A stretch of DNA of 64,000 nucleotides from Flavobacterium sp. GSB-24 (GCF_027924665.1 NZ_AP027043.1:4588001-4652000), one strand, 5' to 3'; counted from the stretch's first letter, positions 29,372 through 37,867 are shown. The notes: generated from the sequence alone by a model not told the origin. Program-made: numbers and translations.

Positions 29372-29764
29372 ATGCTTATAGAACTTGCTTTAACGGGAAA
29401 ATTCATTGTAGATATTGTTAAAAGATTGAGAAATGACAAGACATTTCGAACCCTAGGATTTTTACTTTTCGTTTTAATTTTGGTTGGTACAATGTTTTTT
29501 TGGCTGGTAGAACATCTGCCTTTTCTTAAAGCATTGGCTTATTCCGTAGGAACACTTTCTATGAATAGTCCGTACGATCATGAAATTACTTTTTCCACTA
29601 TTGGTGTTGTTTTTAATATTATATACATTTTTATAGGTGTTGGTGTATATCTAATTTTTGTACTTGAAGCAGGAAGAACAATTATTGCTGCTCATGAAGA
29701 ATTTGAAAAAAAACAAGCTGAAAAAAAAGCGCTTAAAAAAGCAAGAAAAGAAGCTGGACTTTAA
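29372..29764 (+). CDS. Small two-helix membrane protein, K+ channel-like with degenerate filter
   Basis: The 130-residue protein has two membrane helices (about 26-46 and 79-102) around a re-entrant-like segment, the layout of an Ion_trans_2 pore. The second helix (IIYIFIGVGVYLIFVLEAG) and the pore helix (LKALAYSVGTLS) match the family well. Where channels have TVGYGD, this protein reads TLSMNSPYDHE (residues 61-71). The K+ selectivity filter is therefore absent, and ion selectivity cannot be assumed. The tail is a charged, coiled segment rich in K, E and A. The next gene, a DUF4239 protein, starts 10 bp after the stop, and the two look like a functional unit. Confidence 0.7.
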   Translation: MLIELALTGKFIVDIVKRLRNDKTFRTLGFLLFVLILVGTMFFWLVEHLPFLKALAYSVGTLSMNSPYDHEITFSTIGVVFNIIYIFIGVGVYLIFVLEAGRTIIAAHEEFEKKQAEKKALKKARKEAGL

Positions 29765-29774
29765 TGAATAAAAT

Positions 29775-30554
29775 ATGAATTCAAATACATTAGAGCATAC
29801 CGAAGCCTGGGTGATTGCTCTCCTCCTTTTTGCATTGATGCTTATTTCAAGCTTTGTTGGAAAACAAATTGGAAATTACATTCATAATAAAAATCAAACT
29901 GAAGAAAAACCGCCAGAAACTTCGGCTCTCATTGCTTTGCTTTTTTTCTTACTTGCATTTACATTTGGTATGAGCGGCGAACGCTACGATTCGCGAAGAA
30001 AGGTTGTTGTAGAAGAAGCCAATATTATTGGTACTGCCATATTGCGAGCTGATTTATATCCGGACACGACTAGAGCTTTATTTCGTAAAGATTTTAAAGA
30101 TTATGTAGAAACACGAATTTCTTATTATACGGCAGGCCCAGATGCAAAAGGGATTTTAAAAGCCGACAGCTTATCGCAGATTATATCGGCTAAATTATGG
30201 AAACGTGCAACTTCACTTTCTAAAGATCCCGCTAATTTAGCTGCAACGCAGCAAATGATTCCTGCTTTAAATGATATGATTGATGTAACTACTACCCGGC
30301 TTTCTGGAGAAAAGGCAAAAGTTCCTCAGAGTATCTTAGTCATGTTATTTTTTCTGGCTGTAATAATTTCATTTTATGGAGGTTATTCTGAGGGCCGTAA
30401 AGGAAAAATTGACTGGCTGGTACAAATTGGATTTTGTATTTTGGTTTCTTTAGTAGTTCTATTTACTTTAGATCTAGACAGACCGCGCAGAGGTTTCGTT
30501 AACCTAGATGTTCCTAATCAAACTATAATTGACTTGAGGAAAAATTTTCAGTAA
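29775..30554 (+). CDS. DUF4239 family (bestrophin-like) membrane protein
   Basis: The 259-residue protein has about four membrane helices: two N-terminal (AWVIALLLFALMLISSFVG; TSALIALLFFLLAFTFGMS) and two C-terminal (ILVMLFFLAVIISFYGGYS; IGFCILVSLVVLFTLDL). Between them lies a soluble helical domain of about 110 residues. The closing segment DLDRPRRGFVNLDVPNQ is characteristic of DUF4239, a family often labelled bestrophin-like, whose function is not established. It is translated right after a channel-like protein, so the pair may make an ion-conducting or membrane-stress module. Confidence 0.75.
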   Translation: MNSNTLEHTEAWVIALLLFALMLISSFVGKQIGNYIHNKNQTEEKPPETSALIALLFFLLAFTFGMSGERYDSRRKVVVEEANIIGTAILRADLYPDTTRALFRKDFKDYVETRISYYTAGPDAKGILKADSLSQIISAKLWKRATSLSKDPANLAATQQMIPALNDMIDVTTTRLSGEKAKVPQSILVMLFFLAVIISFYGGYSEGRKGKIDWLVQIGFCILVSLVVLFTLDLDRPRRGFVNLDVPNQTIIDLRKNFQ

Positions 30555-30581
30555 TTAAAAAGCTATAATACACCATATAAC

Positions 30582-30611
30582 AAAAGTCCTAATTTTCATT
30601 AGGACTTTTTT
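30582..30611. terminator. Bidirectional terminator between convergent genes
   Basis: AAAAGTCCTAAT (30582-30593) pairs perfectly with ATTAGGACTTTT (30598-30609) around TTTC. The T-run serves the rightward DUF4239 transcript, and the A-run serves the leftward OmpA transcript. Confidence 0.88.
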
Positions 30612-30635
30612 ATTGTTTTGATTTCAATTAAAATA

Positions 30636-32567
30636 TTATAATTGTGAAATAATAAATTCGCTTCTTCTGTTGGCTTGATGCTGTTCTTCTGAACATTTTA
30701 CTCCATCAGTACATCCATTTACTAACTGGGTTTCGCCATACCCTTTTCCAGTTAATCTATTGGCATTAATACCATTTTTAATCAGCCATTTTATAGTTGA
30801 TTCGGCTCTTCTATTAGATAAAGCCTGATTGTATTTATTGCTGGCTCTGCTGTCGGTGTGTGAACGAATATCGAGTTTCATTGTTGGATTATTATTTAAA
30901 ACATCCAAAATCTTCTCTAGATCTAGCGCTGCTTCCCTTTGAATATCTGACTTGTCCAATTTGAAATAAATCATTTTAATATCAAAACATTTTCCTAAAT
31001 CATCGCCAACAGTAACCTTACAAGTGGCTTTATCCAAAGCAATTGGCAGGGTGGTTTTTCCTGTTACTCTATCTATAGTCACCATTACTTCTTTTGTCGT
31101 ATAATCTGTATTTTCTGCTCTTACATTATACGTTTTACCGCATTCTACAGGAAAAGAATAATTTCCTGAACCATCAGAAACTATGGTACTCTTAACGATC
31201 TGATCCTCATATAATGTTACTTTTGCTCCCGAAAGAATACTGCCGGTTGCAGCATCAGTTATTGTACCTTCTAATCCTTGAATACATTGTAGTTTTCGGG
31301 TTTCAAGAAATTTATAAATATCATCAGAACCTTGTCCTCCATCTTTATTGGAGCTGAAATATCCTCTTCTGGAAACGGGATCAATGATATAAGCAAAATC
31401 ATCTTTGGGAGAATTAATATCAGCACCTACATTTTGAATATTGCTTATAGTTCCATCATCTTCAATTTTCCCCACAAAAACATCTAATCCGCCAAGTCCA
31501 GGATGACCATCCGAAGCAAAATAGATTTCATTTTCGCTTGTAACGTATGGATAAGTTTCCTTGCCTTCTGTATTTATGGTGTTTCCGAGATTTTCAGGTG
31601 GCCCGTATCCTCCGTTAGGATTGATACTTACTTTATAAATATCCGACTGACCAAGTGTTCCCGGCCTGTCTGATGCGAAGTAAAGCGTTTTCTCATCAGC
31701 GCTTAGAGCTGGATGTGCTGTACTGTAATTGTCACTGTTGAAAGGAAGTTCTGTTATATTTGTCCATTTATCATTTTCGAGAGTAGCCTTGTATATTTTT
31801 ACTAAAGTAATTTTATTTTCATCTTTACCTTTTTTACCATTTATAAAATTATTTCTTGTGAAATATACCGTTTTTCCATCTTTGGTAAAAGCTGGGGAAG
31901 ATTCATGAAATTTGGTATTTAAGGAGGTTTTAAATTTATTGACTTTAGAACTTGCATTGGTTACTGGGTCAATATCTGCAAAATATAAATTAGTGAAATA
32001 TTCTCCTGTCCATTGATGCTTACGCTGCGAGAAATTACCCGTATCTCTTGCAGATGCAAAGTATATTTTATCATTATAGACAAAAGAGCCATAATCAGAA
32101 TATTTGGTATTTATTCCTGCATCTTCAATTTTATAACGCCCTGAATTGTTTTTGATTTGGTTAAGATAATTACTGTCTTCTTTGTATAATTTTCCTCTGC
32201 TGTCATTACTAAACTTAGCGCTGAATTCTGCCAGCATTTTATTTGCTTTTTCGATCTGACCTATTGATTTAAGTGATTGTGCATATCTGTAATAGTACTC
32301 AGCTTCAGGAGAAGGGTTCATAGCAAAAAGTTCACCATACCATTTAGCAGCGCCTTCAAAATCAGAATTGAAGTAGTAGGAATTCCCCAGCTTTTTAAAC
32401 ATATCTTCAGATTTGTATCCTTTATCTGCCACACGCTCATAAGTCTTAATCGCATCGATATAGGCATAACTATTATAGTTTTTATCTCCCAAGGCTACTT
32501 TTTTCTCTTGAGCATAACCTTGAAAAAAAACACTTATTATTGTACAAATGAGTATAACTTTTTTCAT
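30636..32567 (-). CDS. OmpA-family protein with TPR, PD40 propeller and peptidoglycan-binding domains (PorE-like)
   Basis: The 643-residue protein has a signal peptide (MKKVILICTIISVFFQGYAQ). TPR-like repeats lie at about 25-140, a beta-propeller of PD40 units at about 190-425 (ADEKTLYFASDRPGTLGQSD; RRGYFSSNKDGGQGSDDIY), a carboxypeptidase-regulatory-like domain at about 435-510, and an OmpA domain at about 525-643. The OmpA part has the peptidoglycan-contact signature (DIRSHTDSR, then NRRAESTIKWL). This layout is typical of proteins paired with PorP/SprF and involved in type IX secretion or surface-adhesin anchoring. It starts 11 bp after the PorP/SprF-like gene. Confidence 0.92.
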   Translation of the reverse strand: MKKVILICTIISVFFQGYAQEKKVALGDKNYNSYAYIDAIKTYERVADKGYKSEDMFKKLGNSYYFNSDFEGAAKWYGELFAMNPSPEAEYYYRYAQSLKSIGQIEKANKMLAEFSAKFSNDSRGKLYKEDSNYLNQIKNNSGRYKIEDAGINTKYSDYGSFVYNDKIYFASARDTGNFSQRKHQWTGEYFTNLYFADIDPVTNASSKVNKFKTSLNTKFHESSPAFTKDGKTVYFTRNNFINGKKGKDENKITLVKIYKATLENDKWTNITELPFNSDNYSTAHPALSADEKTLYFASDRPGTLGQSDIYKVSINPNGGYGPPENLGNTINTEGKETYPYVTSENEIYFASDGHPGLGGLDVFVGKIEDDGTISNIQNVGADINSPKDDFAYIIDPVSRRGYFSSNKDGGQGSDDIYKFLETRKLQCIQGLEGTITDAATGSILSGAKVTLYEDQIVKSTIVSDGSGNYSFPVECGKTYNVRAENTDYTTKEVMVTIDRVTGKTTLPIALDKATCKVTVGDDLGKCFDIKMIYFKLDKSDIQREAALDLEKILDVLNNNPTMKLDIRSHTDSRASNKYNQALSNRRAESTIKWLIKNGINANRLTGKGYGETQLVNGCTDGVKCSEEQHQANRRSEFIISQL

Positions 32568-32578
32568 AATAAATATTT

Positions 32579-33496
32579 TTAGAAGAATCGAGGAGTTGTC
32601 ATTCTATTATTGTTTTTGAAGAATTCATAACGCAGGAATATTTCATGTGAGCCTGAGTTATAGTTGTTCAGACGAGTAGTTTCACGATCATAGCCATAAC
32701 CAATATACAAACCGTCGGTTATTTGAAAACCTGCCATAGCACTAAGCGCAGCACTCCATCTGTAGGCCACACCTACCACAAATTTATCAATGAACATAAA
32801 ATTAGCCGAAATATCTACTTGTAATGGAGCTCCTTCTACCATTTTACCCAATACTGCTGGTTTAAATTTAATATCCTGATATTTATCTAGATTAAAGACA
32901 TAGCCTCCCATTAAGTAATAATTAATTTTATCCTTATAGATGGCAACATCATTATCATCATAACGATTAGTTTCTATGAAATTAGGTACAGATAATCCGA
33001 TATAGGCTTTGTCAGAGTGCCAATAGATTCCTGCTCCAACGTTTGGCGAAAATTTATTGTCTAAGTCCTGAAACTGCGGATCGCCTTGATCTTCTGGATT
33101 CAATTTATTAATATCGAGATTAAACAAATTAGCTGTTCCTTTTATTCCAAAAGAGAGTTTGAAATCTGCCGAAGTTTGAACAGTATAAGACAAGTCTACC
33201 GAAAAGTTATTCTCATTAGTAGGTCCAATTTTATCATTTACTACTGATAGTCCTACCCCTAACTTGCTATTGTTAATTGGGGTGTTGATCGAGAAACTAC
33301 TGGTTTCTGGAGCACCATCAAGACCCACCCACTGGGTACGATACAATCCAAAAATACTTAAAGCTCCCCGCGATCCTGCATAAGCGGGATTGATATTGAT
33401 CGTGTTGTACATATACTGCGTGTACTGGGCATCTTGCTGAGCGTAATTTGCAATAGCTGTAAACATCAAAATGAAAGAAAATAATGTTGTTTTCAT
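32579..33496 (-). CDS. Type IX secretion membrane protein, PorP/SprF family
   Basis: The protein has 305 residues with a signal peptide (about 1-19). The hallmark PorP/SprF beginning follows: QDAQYTQYMYNTININPAYA, then SIFGLYRTQWVGLDGAPETS. Repeated amphipathic strands form an outer-membrane barrel. In flavobacteria these proteins usually sit directly downstream of a large T9SS-exported adhesin such as SprB and are needed for its export or surface attachment. Here no adhesin gene precedes it: the upstream 666 bp hold at most a 40-codon open frame. It may serve an adhesin encoded elsewhere, or be left over after loss of one. Confidence 0.93.
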   Translation of the reverse strand: MKTTLFSFILMFTAIANYAQQDAQYTQYMYNTININPAYAGSRGALSIFGLYRTQWVGLDGAPETSSFSINTPINNSKLGVGLSVVNDKIGPTNENNFSVDLSYTVQTSADFKLSFGIKGTANLFNLDINKLNPEDQGDPQFQDLDNKFSPNVGAGIYWHSDKAYIGLSVPNFIETNRYDDNDVAIYKDKINYYLMGGYVFNLDKYQDIKFKPAVLGKMVEGAPLQVDISANFMFIDKFVVGVAYRWSAALSAMAGFQITDGLYIGYGYDRETTRLNNYNSGSHEIFLRYEFFKNNNRMTTPRFF

Positions 33497-33545
33497 AATA
33501 GAATATTTATTATTACTATTTTTTTCTATTACCTGGAAGTAAGTC

Positions 33546-33668
33546 TTAAATAATTAAAGTGGAAAAATTGCCGTATCGAATACTAGCAAAGTACATTACA
33601 AAAAGATTTGCAATGCTATTAGCATAAAAGCTTGAAAATAAAAGCAAAGAGAGTAATTTATTCTTCAT
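33546..33668 (-). CDS. Possible small secreted protein or remnant of an adhesin start
   Basis: Forty codons open with MKNKLLSLLLFSSFYANS, which looks like a signal peptide, and stop after a short unremarkable tail. It points the same way as, and lies 50 bp before, the PorP/SprF gene. Two readings are possible: a genuine tiny exported protein, or the first codons of a lost adhesin gene. Nothing else supports it. Confidence 0.25.
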   Translation of the reverse strand: MKNKLLSLLLFSSFYANSIANLFVMYFASIRYGNFSTLII

Positions 33669-34096
33669 AAGTTCAATTATTAGGATGATCAAACAATTTA
33701 TTTATAATAGAAATAAAAACTAAAGACAGACATCTAAGGCAGATAAGAGAAAACACTTTAAGCAAGACCTATAGATACAAAAAGAATGAATTAAAAGGTC
33801 TAATCTTAAAGAACAAAAATGATAAAATAGATTATTACATGCTTTTAAGAAGACATGTAGAAGAGACGGCATAAATAAAAATATAGATCTCTATAAAACG
33901 TATTAGATTTGATGGCTTGAATAAATTAAATAAGGATTTTTTGAACTAATGAAATAATACTTATAAGATGAATCCTATTTTAATTAAAGTTTTGTAAAAG
34001 TAATAAATTTTAAAATACTAACAATCAAAATTTTAATTTTTCATTATTAATAAAAAACTTATATAAATGACCATTATAATATCCAATAAAAATTTC

Positions 34097-34126
34097 CAAA
34101 AAAAAGCCCTAATATTTATTAGGACT
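34097..34126 (-). terminator. Terminator of the RidA gene
   Basis: AGCCCTAAT and ATTAGGACT (34105-34126) form a stem of about 9 bp with one G-T pair. Leftward transcripts then meet eight U (34097-34104). Confidence 0.78.
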
Positions 34127-34162
34127 TTCATTGTATATTATAATTAGAAATAAATTAAAAAT

Positions 34163-34555
34163 CTACTTTACTACAGTTGCCTCAAGTTCGACTTTTAAAG
34201 TTTCAAAAAGAGTTTTTACTTCCAGAACTGTACTCGATTGTTTTATTTCGTTATTCTGAATCCAATTTTGTAAAACATCGAAATTTTCAAATAACGAAGT
34301 ACTTTCTGTTGTATAGATATTAAGTTTAACAATATTTTTTAATTCGTAATCAGCTTCATTAATTACTTTTTCTAAATTTTCGATTGCTTGTATCAATTGA
34401 GTACGCATATCAGCATCACTAGAAACGCCATTATCATCAATAGCCGTTTGACCAGAAACATACAAAGTTCCTTTTACGTTACTCACTTCTACAGCTTGAA
34501 CATAGCTTCTGGCGTCCTGCCATTTCCAAGGATTTATTGTTCGTTTTTCCATCAT
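34163..34555 (-). CDS. RidA/YjgF-family protein
   Basis: This 130-residue protein belongs to the Rid family, small trimeric proteins that hydrolyse reactive enamine/imine intermediates. Visible family segments are NVKGTLYVSGQTAIDDNG near the start, LEKVINEADYELKNIVKLNI in the middle, and the C-terminal STVLEVKTLF. The usual arginine-containing RxxV..L.....VE segment is replaced here by SSTVLEVKTLFETLKVELE, so canonical deaminase activity is not certain. A second Met immediately follows the first. The upstream gene is a Crp/Fnr regulator, with a perfect CRP-like palindrome in the 81-bp gap, so cAMP-receptor-type control is likely. Confidence 0.88.
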   Translation of the reverse strand: MMEKRTINPWKWQDARSYVQAVEVSNVKGTLYVSGQTAIDDNGVSSDADMRTQLIQAIENLEKVINEADYELKNIVKLNIYTTESTSLFENFDVLQNWIQNNEIKQSSTVLEVKTLFETLKVELEATVVK

Positions 34556-34609
34556 TTATATTTTTAAATTAAGTAGATGCAAAAATCAGAAAGGCTTTGT
34601 TTTCCGGGG

Positions 34610-34625
34610 TGTGATAAACATCACA
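34610..34625. promoter_or_regulatory. CRP/FNR-type operator palindrome
   Basis: TGTGATAAACATCACA is a perfect inverted repeat (TGTGAT-N4-ATCACA) and fits the classical CRP half-site TGTGA. It lies 55-70 bp upstream of the RidA ATG and just after the stop of the Crp/Fnr-type gene, the usual place for an activator site of RidA. Confidence 0.7.
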
Positions 34626-34636
34626 ATTTTGAATTA

Positions 34637-35206
34637 TTAAAATAAACGGCTCAGCGTCTCGCGCGAAACACCAATATAAGAGGCTAAAGAGCTTTTAGGA
34701 ACACGCTGCAGCAAAGCTGGATTTTTGAGCAGTAACTGTTCGTATCTTTCGCGTGCATTTGAAGTTAGAAATGACAATATTCTTGTTTGTGATCCAATAT
34801 GACCTGCAATAGATTTTCGGAGAAAAAAACGCTCCATTTTCTGTATTTCCGAACAAAGTTTTTCGAAGTTTTCCAAAGAAAGGCTATACACAATTGTGTC
34901 TTCAATACATTCTAAGGATAGTGTTGCTTTACTTTTGGTATAAAAAGCATGAAAGTCGGTTTCCCACCAGTCTTCCATTGCAAAAGAAACGATATGTTTC
35001 TTGGCATCTTTGTCTTCATAAACTAATTTGACTAATCCAGAAATTACAAAATATACATCTGAAACTTCATTTCCTTCTTCTATAATAAATTGGCCTTTTT
35101 GAAAAGTTTTTAACTCAAAATGAGATATAATAAAAGCAGCTTCATCATCCGCTAATGGAACTACTTTCTCAATATGCGCTTTTAAAAATTGCTCTGGATT
35201 ATTCAT
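34637..35206 (-). CDS. Crp/Fnr-family transcriptional regulator
   Basis: The 189-residue protein has a cyclic-nucleotide-binding-like domain at about 25-120 (FQKGQFIIEEGNEVSDVYFV) and a C-terminal helix-turn-helix (SSLASYIGVSRETLSRLF). The chain ends right after the recognition helix, slightly shorter than usual for this group. There are no FNR-type cysteine clusters. The residues that bind cAMP in CRP are not obvious, so the ligand is unknown. The recognition helix keeps the R-E-T pattern known from TGTGA-binding proteins, which fits the palindrome immediately downstream at 34610-34625. It probably regulates the adjacent RidA gene. Confidence 0.9.
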   Translation of the reverse strand: MNNPEQFLKAHIEKVVPLADDEAAFIISHFELKTFQKGQFIIEEGNEVSDVYFVISGLVKLVYEDKDAKKHIVSFAMEDWWETDFHAFYTKSKATLSLECIEDTIVYSLSLENFEKLCSEIQKMERFFLRKSIAGHIGSQTRILSFLTSNARERYEQLLLKNPALLQRVPKSSLASYIGVSRETLSRLF

Positions 35207-35250
35207 TTGAAGTTACTTTTTGTGTAAATATAAATGAAGCTTTTTAAAAC

Positions 35251-35290
35251 AAAAAAATCCAAATCCCAATTAAATTGGAATTTGGATTTT
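35251..35290 (-). terminator. Terminator of the SIMPL-domain gene
   Basis: AAAATCCAAATCCCAATT and AATTGGAATTTGGATTTT (within 35253-35290) form a long stem with one mismatch. The A-tract on its left gives the U-run for the leftward transcript. Confidence 0.82.
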
Positions 35291-35312
35291 AAAAATTTGA
35301 ATTTTATATCGT

Positions 35313-36002
35313 TTAGTCTAAAACAAAACTCACACTTACATTTGCAGTAATTTCGATTTCGCCTATTGCCAAAGTTTCGTTTGAAGCTCCAGCTGCATCC
35401 ATCTCCATTGATTTCATTGCTGCATACATTGGTCTCGGAGTATAAATCTGAGAGTTATCTGAAATTGTAAAAGCTTTGCCTACTTTTTGTCCTAAAACAG
35501 AAACATATTCTTCTGCTTTCACTTTAGCATCTTTCATCGCTAATTTTCTAGCTTCAGATTGGTATTGTGCTAATTTAGATGACTCAAAAGAAACTCTGTC
35601 AATACGATTGATTCCCTGCTGTACTAAACCTTCCATTAATTCGTCATATTTAGACAAATCTTTTACAATAATTTCTACAGTCTGAGTTGCGTTATAAGAA
35701 GTTTTCTTTTTCTCATAATCGTACTGCGGATTAAGAGCAACTTGTTTGGTTTTGAAATCTGCCGTTGGGATATTCATTTTTTTGATGAATTTTAAAACAG
35801 CATCCATCTTTTCGTCGTTTTGTTTTTTAACGTCTTTAGCATTATTCCCTTTTGTTTCAACCGAAGCTGAAATACAAACCTGATCAGGCGCTACTTTTAC
35901 TTTTCCTTCTCCGTTCACGTTGATTAGAGGTACTTGTTTGATTTCCTGGCCGTAAGACATAGTCATAAACATGATTGTTAAAAATAATACTAGTTTTTTC
36001 AT
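35313..36002 (-). CDS. Secreted SIMPL (DUF541) domain protein
   Basis: The 229-residue protein has a signal peptide (MKKLVLFLTIMFMTMSYG) followed by one SIMPL domain. The domain opens with INVNGEGKVKVAPDQVCISA, the usual start of this family, and contains ARKLAMKDAKVKAEEYVSVL and a late IEITANVSVSF. SIMPL proteins are periplasmic or outer-membrane associated and form ring-like assemblies in some bacteria, but their general role is poorly defined. It has its own terminator and is followed upstream by the rhomboid gene (51 bp), in the same direction. Confidence 0.9.
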   Translation of the reverse strand: MKKLVLFLTIMFMTMSYGQEIKQVPLINVNGEGKVKVAPDQVCISASVETKGNNAKDVKKQNDEKMDAVLKFIKKMNIPTADFKTKQVALNPQYDYEKKKTSYNATQTVEIIVKDLSKYDELMEGLVQQGINRIDRVSFESSKLAQYQSEARKLAMKDAKVKAEEYVSVLGQKVGKAFTISDNSQIYTPRPMYAAMKSMEMDAAGASNETLAIGEIEITANVSVSFVLD

Positions 36003-36053
36003 TTTTGTTAAATTTTAATATTTAGTAAAAGCTTTTCAAAAGTTATGCCAGCA

Positions 36054-36692
36054 TTATAATTTTCCCAATTTTGCCATTGCAAAAAGTATCAAAATCGGAA
36101 TCGCAAGCAGGATTACCATTAGGGTTTGATCTGTAAATAAAGAAGGCTGTTTGATCAATGTAATTAAATAACCGCCTATAGCGCCTCCAAAGTGTGCTGT
36201 ATGTCCAATGTTGTCATTTTTGGCGCGCATTCCGTAAATAGAATACAATAAATATAAGATTCCAAAAATATATGCGGGCATCGGAATTATAAAAAATATT
36301 CCCAGCATCATGTCAGGCTGCAGCAATATAGCAGAATACAAAACTCCTGTTACAGCTCCCGAAGCACCAACAGCGCGATAACTGTAATCATTTTTATGAA
36401 ATAACATGGTAAGAAGATTTCCGAAAATTAAACTTCCGAAATAAATAAGAATAAAAGAGAAGGTACTAAGCCAGCCTATAACCACTGGTGCAAAAAAGTA
36501 AAGTGTCAGCATATTAAATATTAAATGCATCATATCTACATGCAGAAATCCAGAAGACAGCATTCTAATTTGTTCGCCCGAACGAATACTTCCTACATGA
36601 AATTCGTATTTTCTAAAAAAAGAAAGATCATTAAAACCTTTGTAACTAATAACAGCGTTGGCAACGATAATCCCTGCTAAAATGATATTCAT
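36054..36692 (-). CDS. Rhomboid-family intramembrane serine protease
   Basis: This 212-residue protein has six or more membrane helices and the complete rhomboid catalytic set. The nucleophile is Ser111 in GASG, the base is His167 in HTAHFGGAIGGY, and the oxyanion-side HxxxN motif is HLIFN. Rhomboids cut single-pass membrane proteins within or near the membrane. The protein is of the short bacterial type without extra domains. Substrates cannot be predicted, and it is followed by a SIMPL-domain gene in the same direction. Confidence 0.93.
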   Translation of the reverse strand: MNIILAGIIVANAVISYKGFNDLSFFRKYEFHVGSIRSGEQIRMLSSGFLHVDMMHLIFNMLTLYFFAPVVIGWLSTFSFILIYFGSLIFGNLLTMLFHKNDYSYRAVGASGAVTGVLYSAILLQPDMMLGIFFIIPMPAYIFGILYLLYSIYGMRAKNDNIGHTAHFGGAIGGYLITLIKQPSLFTDQTLMVILLAIPILILFAMAKLGKL

Positions 36693-36782
36693 AAATTATA
36701 ATTATTGTGAATTGTAAAGATAATCATTCTAAAACATAAGTGCGTAAGAAAGCAAAATATCAATCATTAATCATTTTTGATT

Positions 36783-36790
36783 TATCTTTG
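36783..36790 (+). promoter_or_regulatory. Bacteroidota -7 box (TATCTTTG) of the acyltransferase gene
   Basis: TATCTTTG matches the consensus TAnnTTTG exactly and lies 15 bp before the ATG at 36805. No well-spaced TTG at -33 is seen. Confidence 0.65.
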
Positions 36791-36804
36791 TAAAAAAAAA
36801 TTAC

Positions 36805-37677
36805 ATGCAGTTTCTCGTTTATATTCTAGCCTATCCTTTGCTTTGGCTAATCTCTATACTTCCTTTTCGATTATTTTACTTATTCTCAGATTTTGTATAT
36901 TTTCTAGTGTACAGAGTTATAGGATATCGTAAAAAAGTTGTTCGTGAGAACCTAGCGCTTACTTTACCACATTTAAGTGACGCTGAAAGAAAAGATATCG
37001 AGAAAAAATTCTACAAACATATGTGCGATATGTTTTTAGAAATGATTAAAACCATGAGTATTTCTCCAGAAGAAATGGAAAAAAGATTTCATGTAACCAA
37101 TATTGATCTCGTTTTAGATTATGCTAAAAAAGGAAAAAGCGTAATTCTTGTTGCTTCACATTATGCAAGTTACGAATGGCTTTTAACCATTAATCCAAAA
37201 CTTGGATTTCAAGGAATTGCTGTTTATAAAAAATTGGCCAATCCGTATTTTGATAAATTGGTTCGAAAAATTCGTTCTAAATACAATACCGAAATGATTG
37301 AAACCAGAAAAGCAATTCCGACAATGGCACAAAACCAGCGCAATGGGATTTTAAGCATGTATGGTTTGGCAAGTGATCAATCTCCTAAATTGGATAGAAT
37401 TTTCCATTCAATGAAATTTATGGGAGTGGAAGTTCCTGTACACACAGGCGCTGAAATGCTGGCTAAAAAATATGATCTTGCGGTTATAATGGTAAAGGTA
37501 AAAAAAGTAAGAAGAGGATATTATGAAGCAACTTTTCTTTCTCTTGCTGATAATCCGAAAGATTTTGAAGATTTTGAAATTACAGAAATGTATTTAAAAG
37601 AAGTCGAAAAGCAAATTCTTGAAACACCAGAATTTTATTTATGGACACATAAAAGATGGAAACATCGAGTTCAATAA
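36805..37677 (+). CDS. Lipid A biosynthesis acyltransferase family protein (LpxL/HtrB-like)
   Basis: The 290-residue protein has an N-terminal membrane segment (YILAYPLLWLISILPFRLFY). The acyltransferase motif HxxxxE appears in SHYASYEWL at about residues 119-124, and a later block (GLASDQSPKLDRIFHSMKFM) matches the substrate-pocket region of LpxL-type enzymes. These enzymes add secondary fatty acids to lipid A at the inner membrane. It is transcribed alone, with a good promoter box just upstream and a hairpin downstream. Other lysophospholipid acyltransferases share the motif, so the exact acceptor is inferred from overall similarity. Confidence 0.9.
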   Translation: MQFLVYILAYPLLWLISILPFRLFYLFSDFVYFLVYRVIGYRKKVVRENLALTLPHLSDAERKDIEKKFYKHMCDMFLEMIKTMSISPEEMEKRFHVTNIDLVLDYAKKGKSVILVASHYASYEWLLTINPKLGFQGIAVYKKLANPYFDKLVRKIRSKYNTEMIETRKAIPTMAQNQRNGILSMYGLASDQSPKLDRIFHSMKFMGVEVPVHTGAEMLAKKYDLAVIMVKVKKVRRGYYEATFLSLADNPKDFEDFEITEMYLKEVEKQILETPEFYLWTHKRWKHRVQ

Positions 37678-37684
37678 AAATTTA

Positions 37685-37722
37685 AAAATCCGAAATGCAG
37701 CATTTGCTTTTCAGATTTTTTC
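37685..37722 (+). terminator. Terminator of the acyltransferase gene
   Basis: AAAATCCGAAATGC (37685-37698) pairs with GCTTTTCAGATTTT (37706-37719) with two mismatches around AGCATTT, followed by T residues. Confidence 0.7.
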
Positions 37723-37797
37723 TTTAATAATGCTTTCGAATTTCATAAAACGCATTCTATAGGTATTTTGATGTGTTTTTGTAATGATTTTTTTAGA

Positions 37798-37827
37798 TTG
37801 ATTAAAATGGGAAACGATATAAATTTG
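37798..37827 (+). promoter_or_regulatory. Complete Bacteroidota promoter of the GH128 gene
   Basis: TTG (37798-37800) is followed after 19 bases by TAAATTTG (37820-37827). This fits the -33 TTG and -7 TAnnTTTG boxes with consensus spacing. The ATG at 37868 would give a leader of about 35 bases. Confidence 0.75.
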
Positions 37828-37867
37828 ACCTTCTCTAATTATCAAAAAAACAAAAAAATCATTAACC

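Larger units (their letters stand above)
33497..34162. other. Long AT-rich gap upstream of the PorP/SprF gene
   Basis: This is 666 bp without a substantial gene. The only items I can support are a 40-codon frame with a signal-peptide-like start (33546-33668, minus strand) and the RidA terminator at 34097-34126. The remainder is of very low GC content and looks decayed or noncoding. It occupies the place where an adhesin gene would normally stand. Confidence 0.5.
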
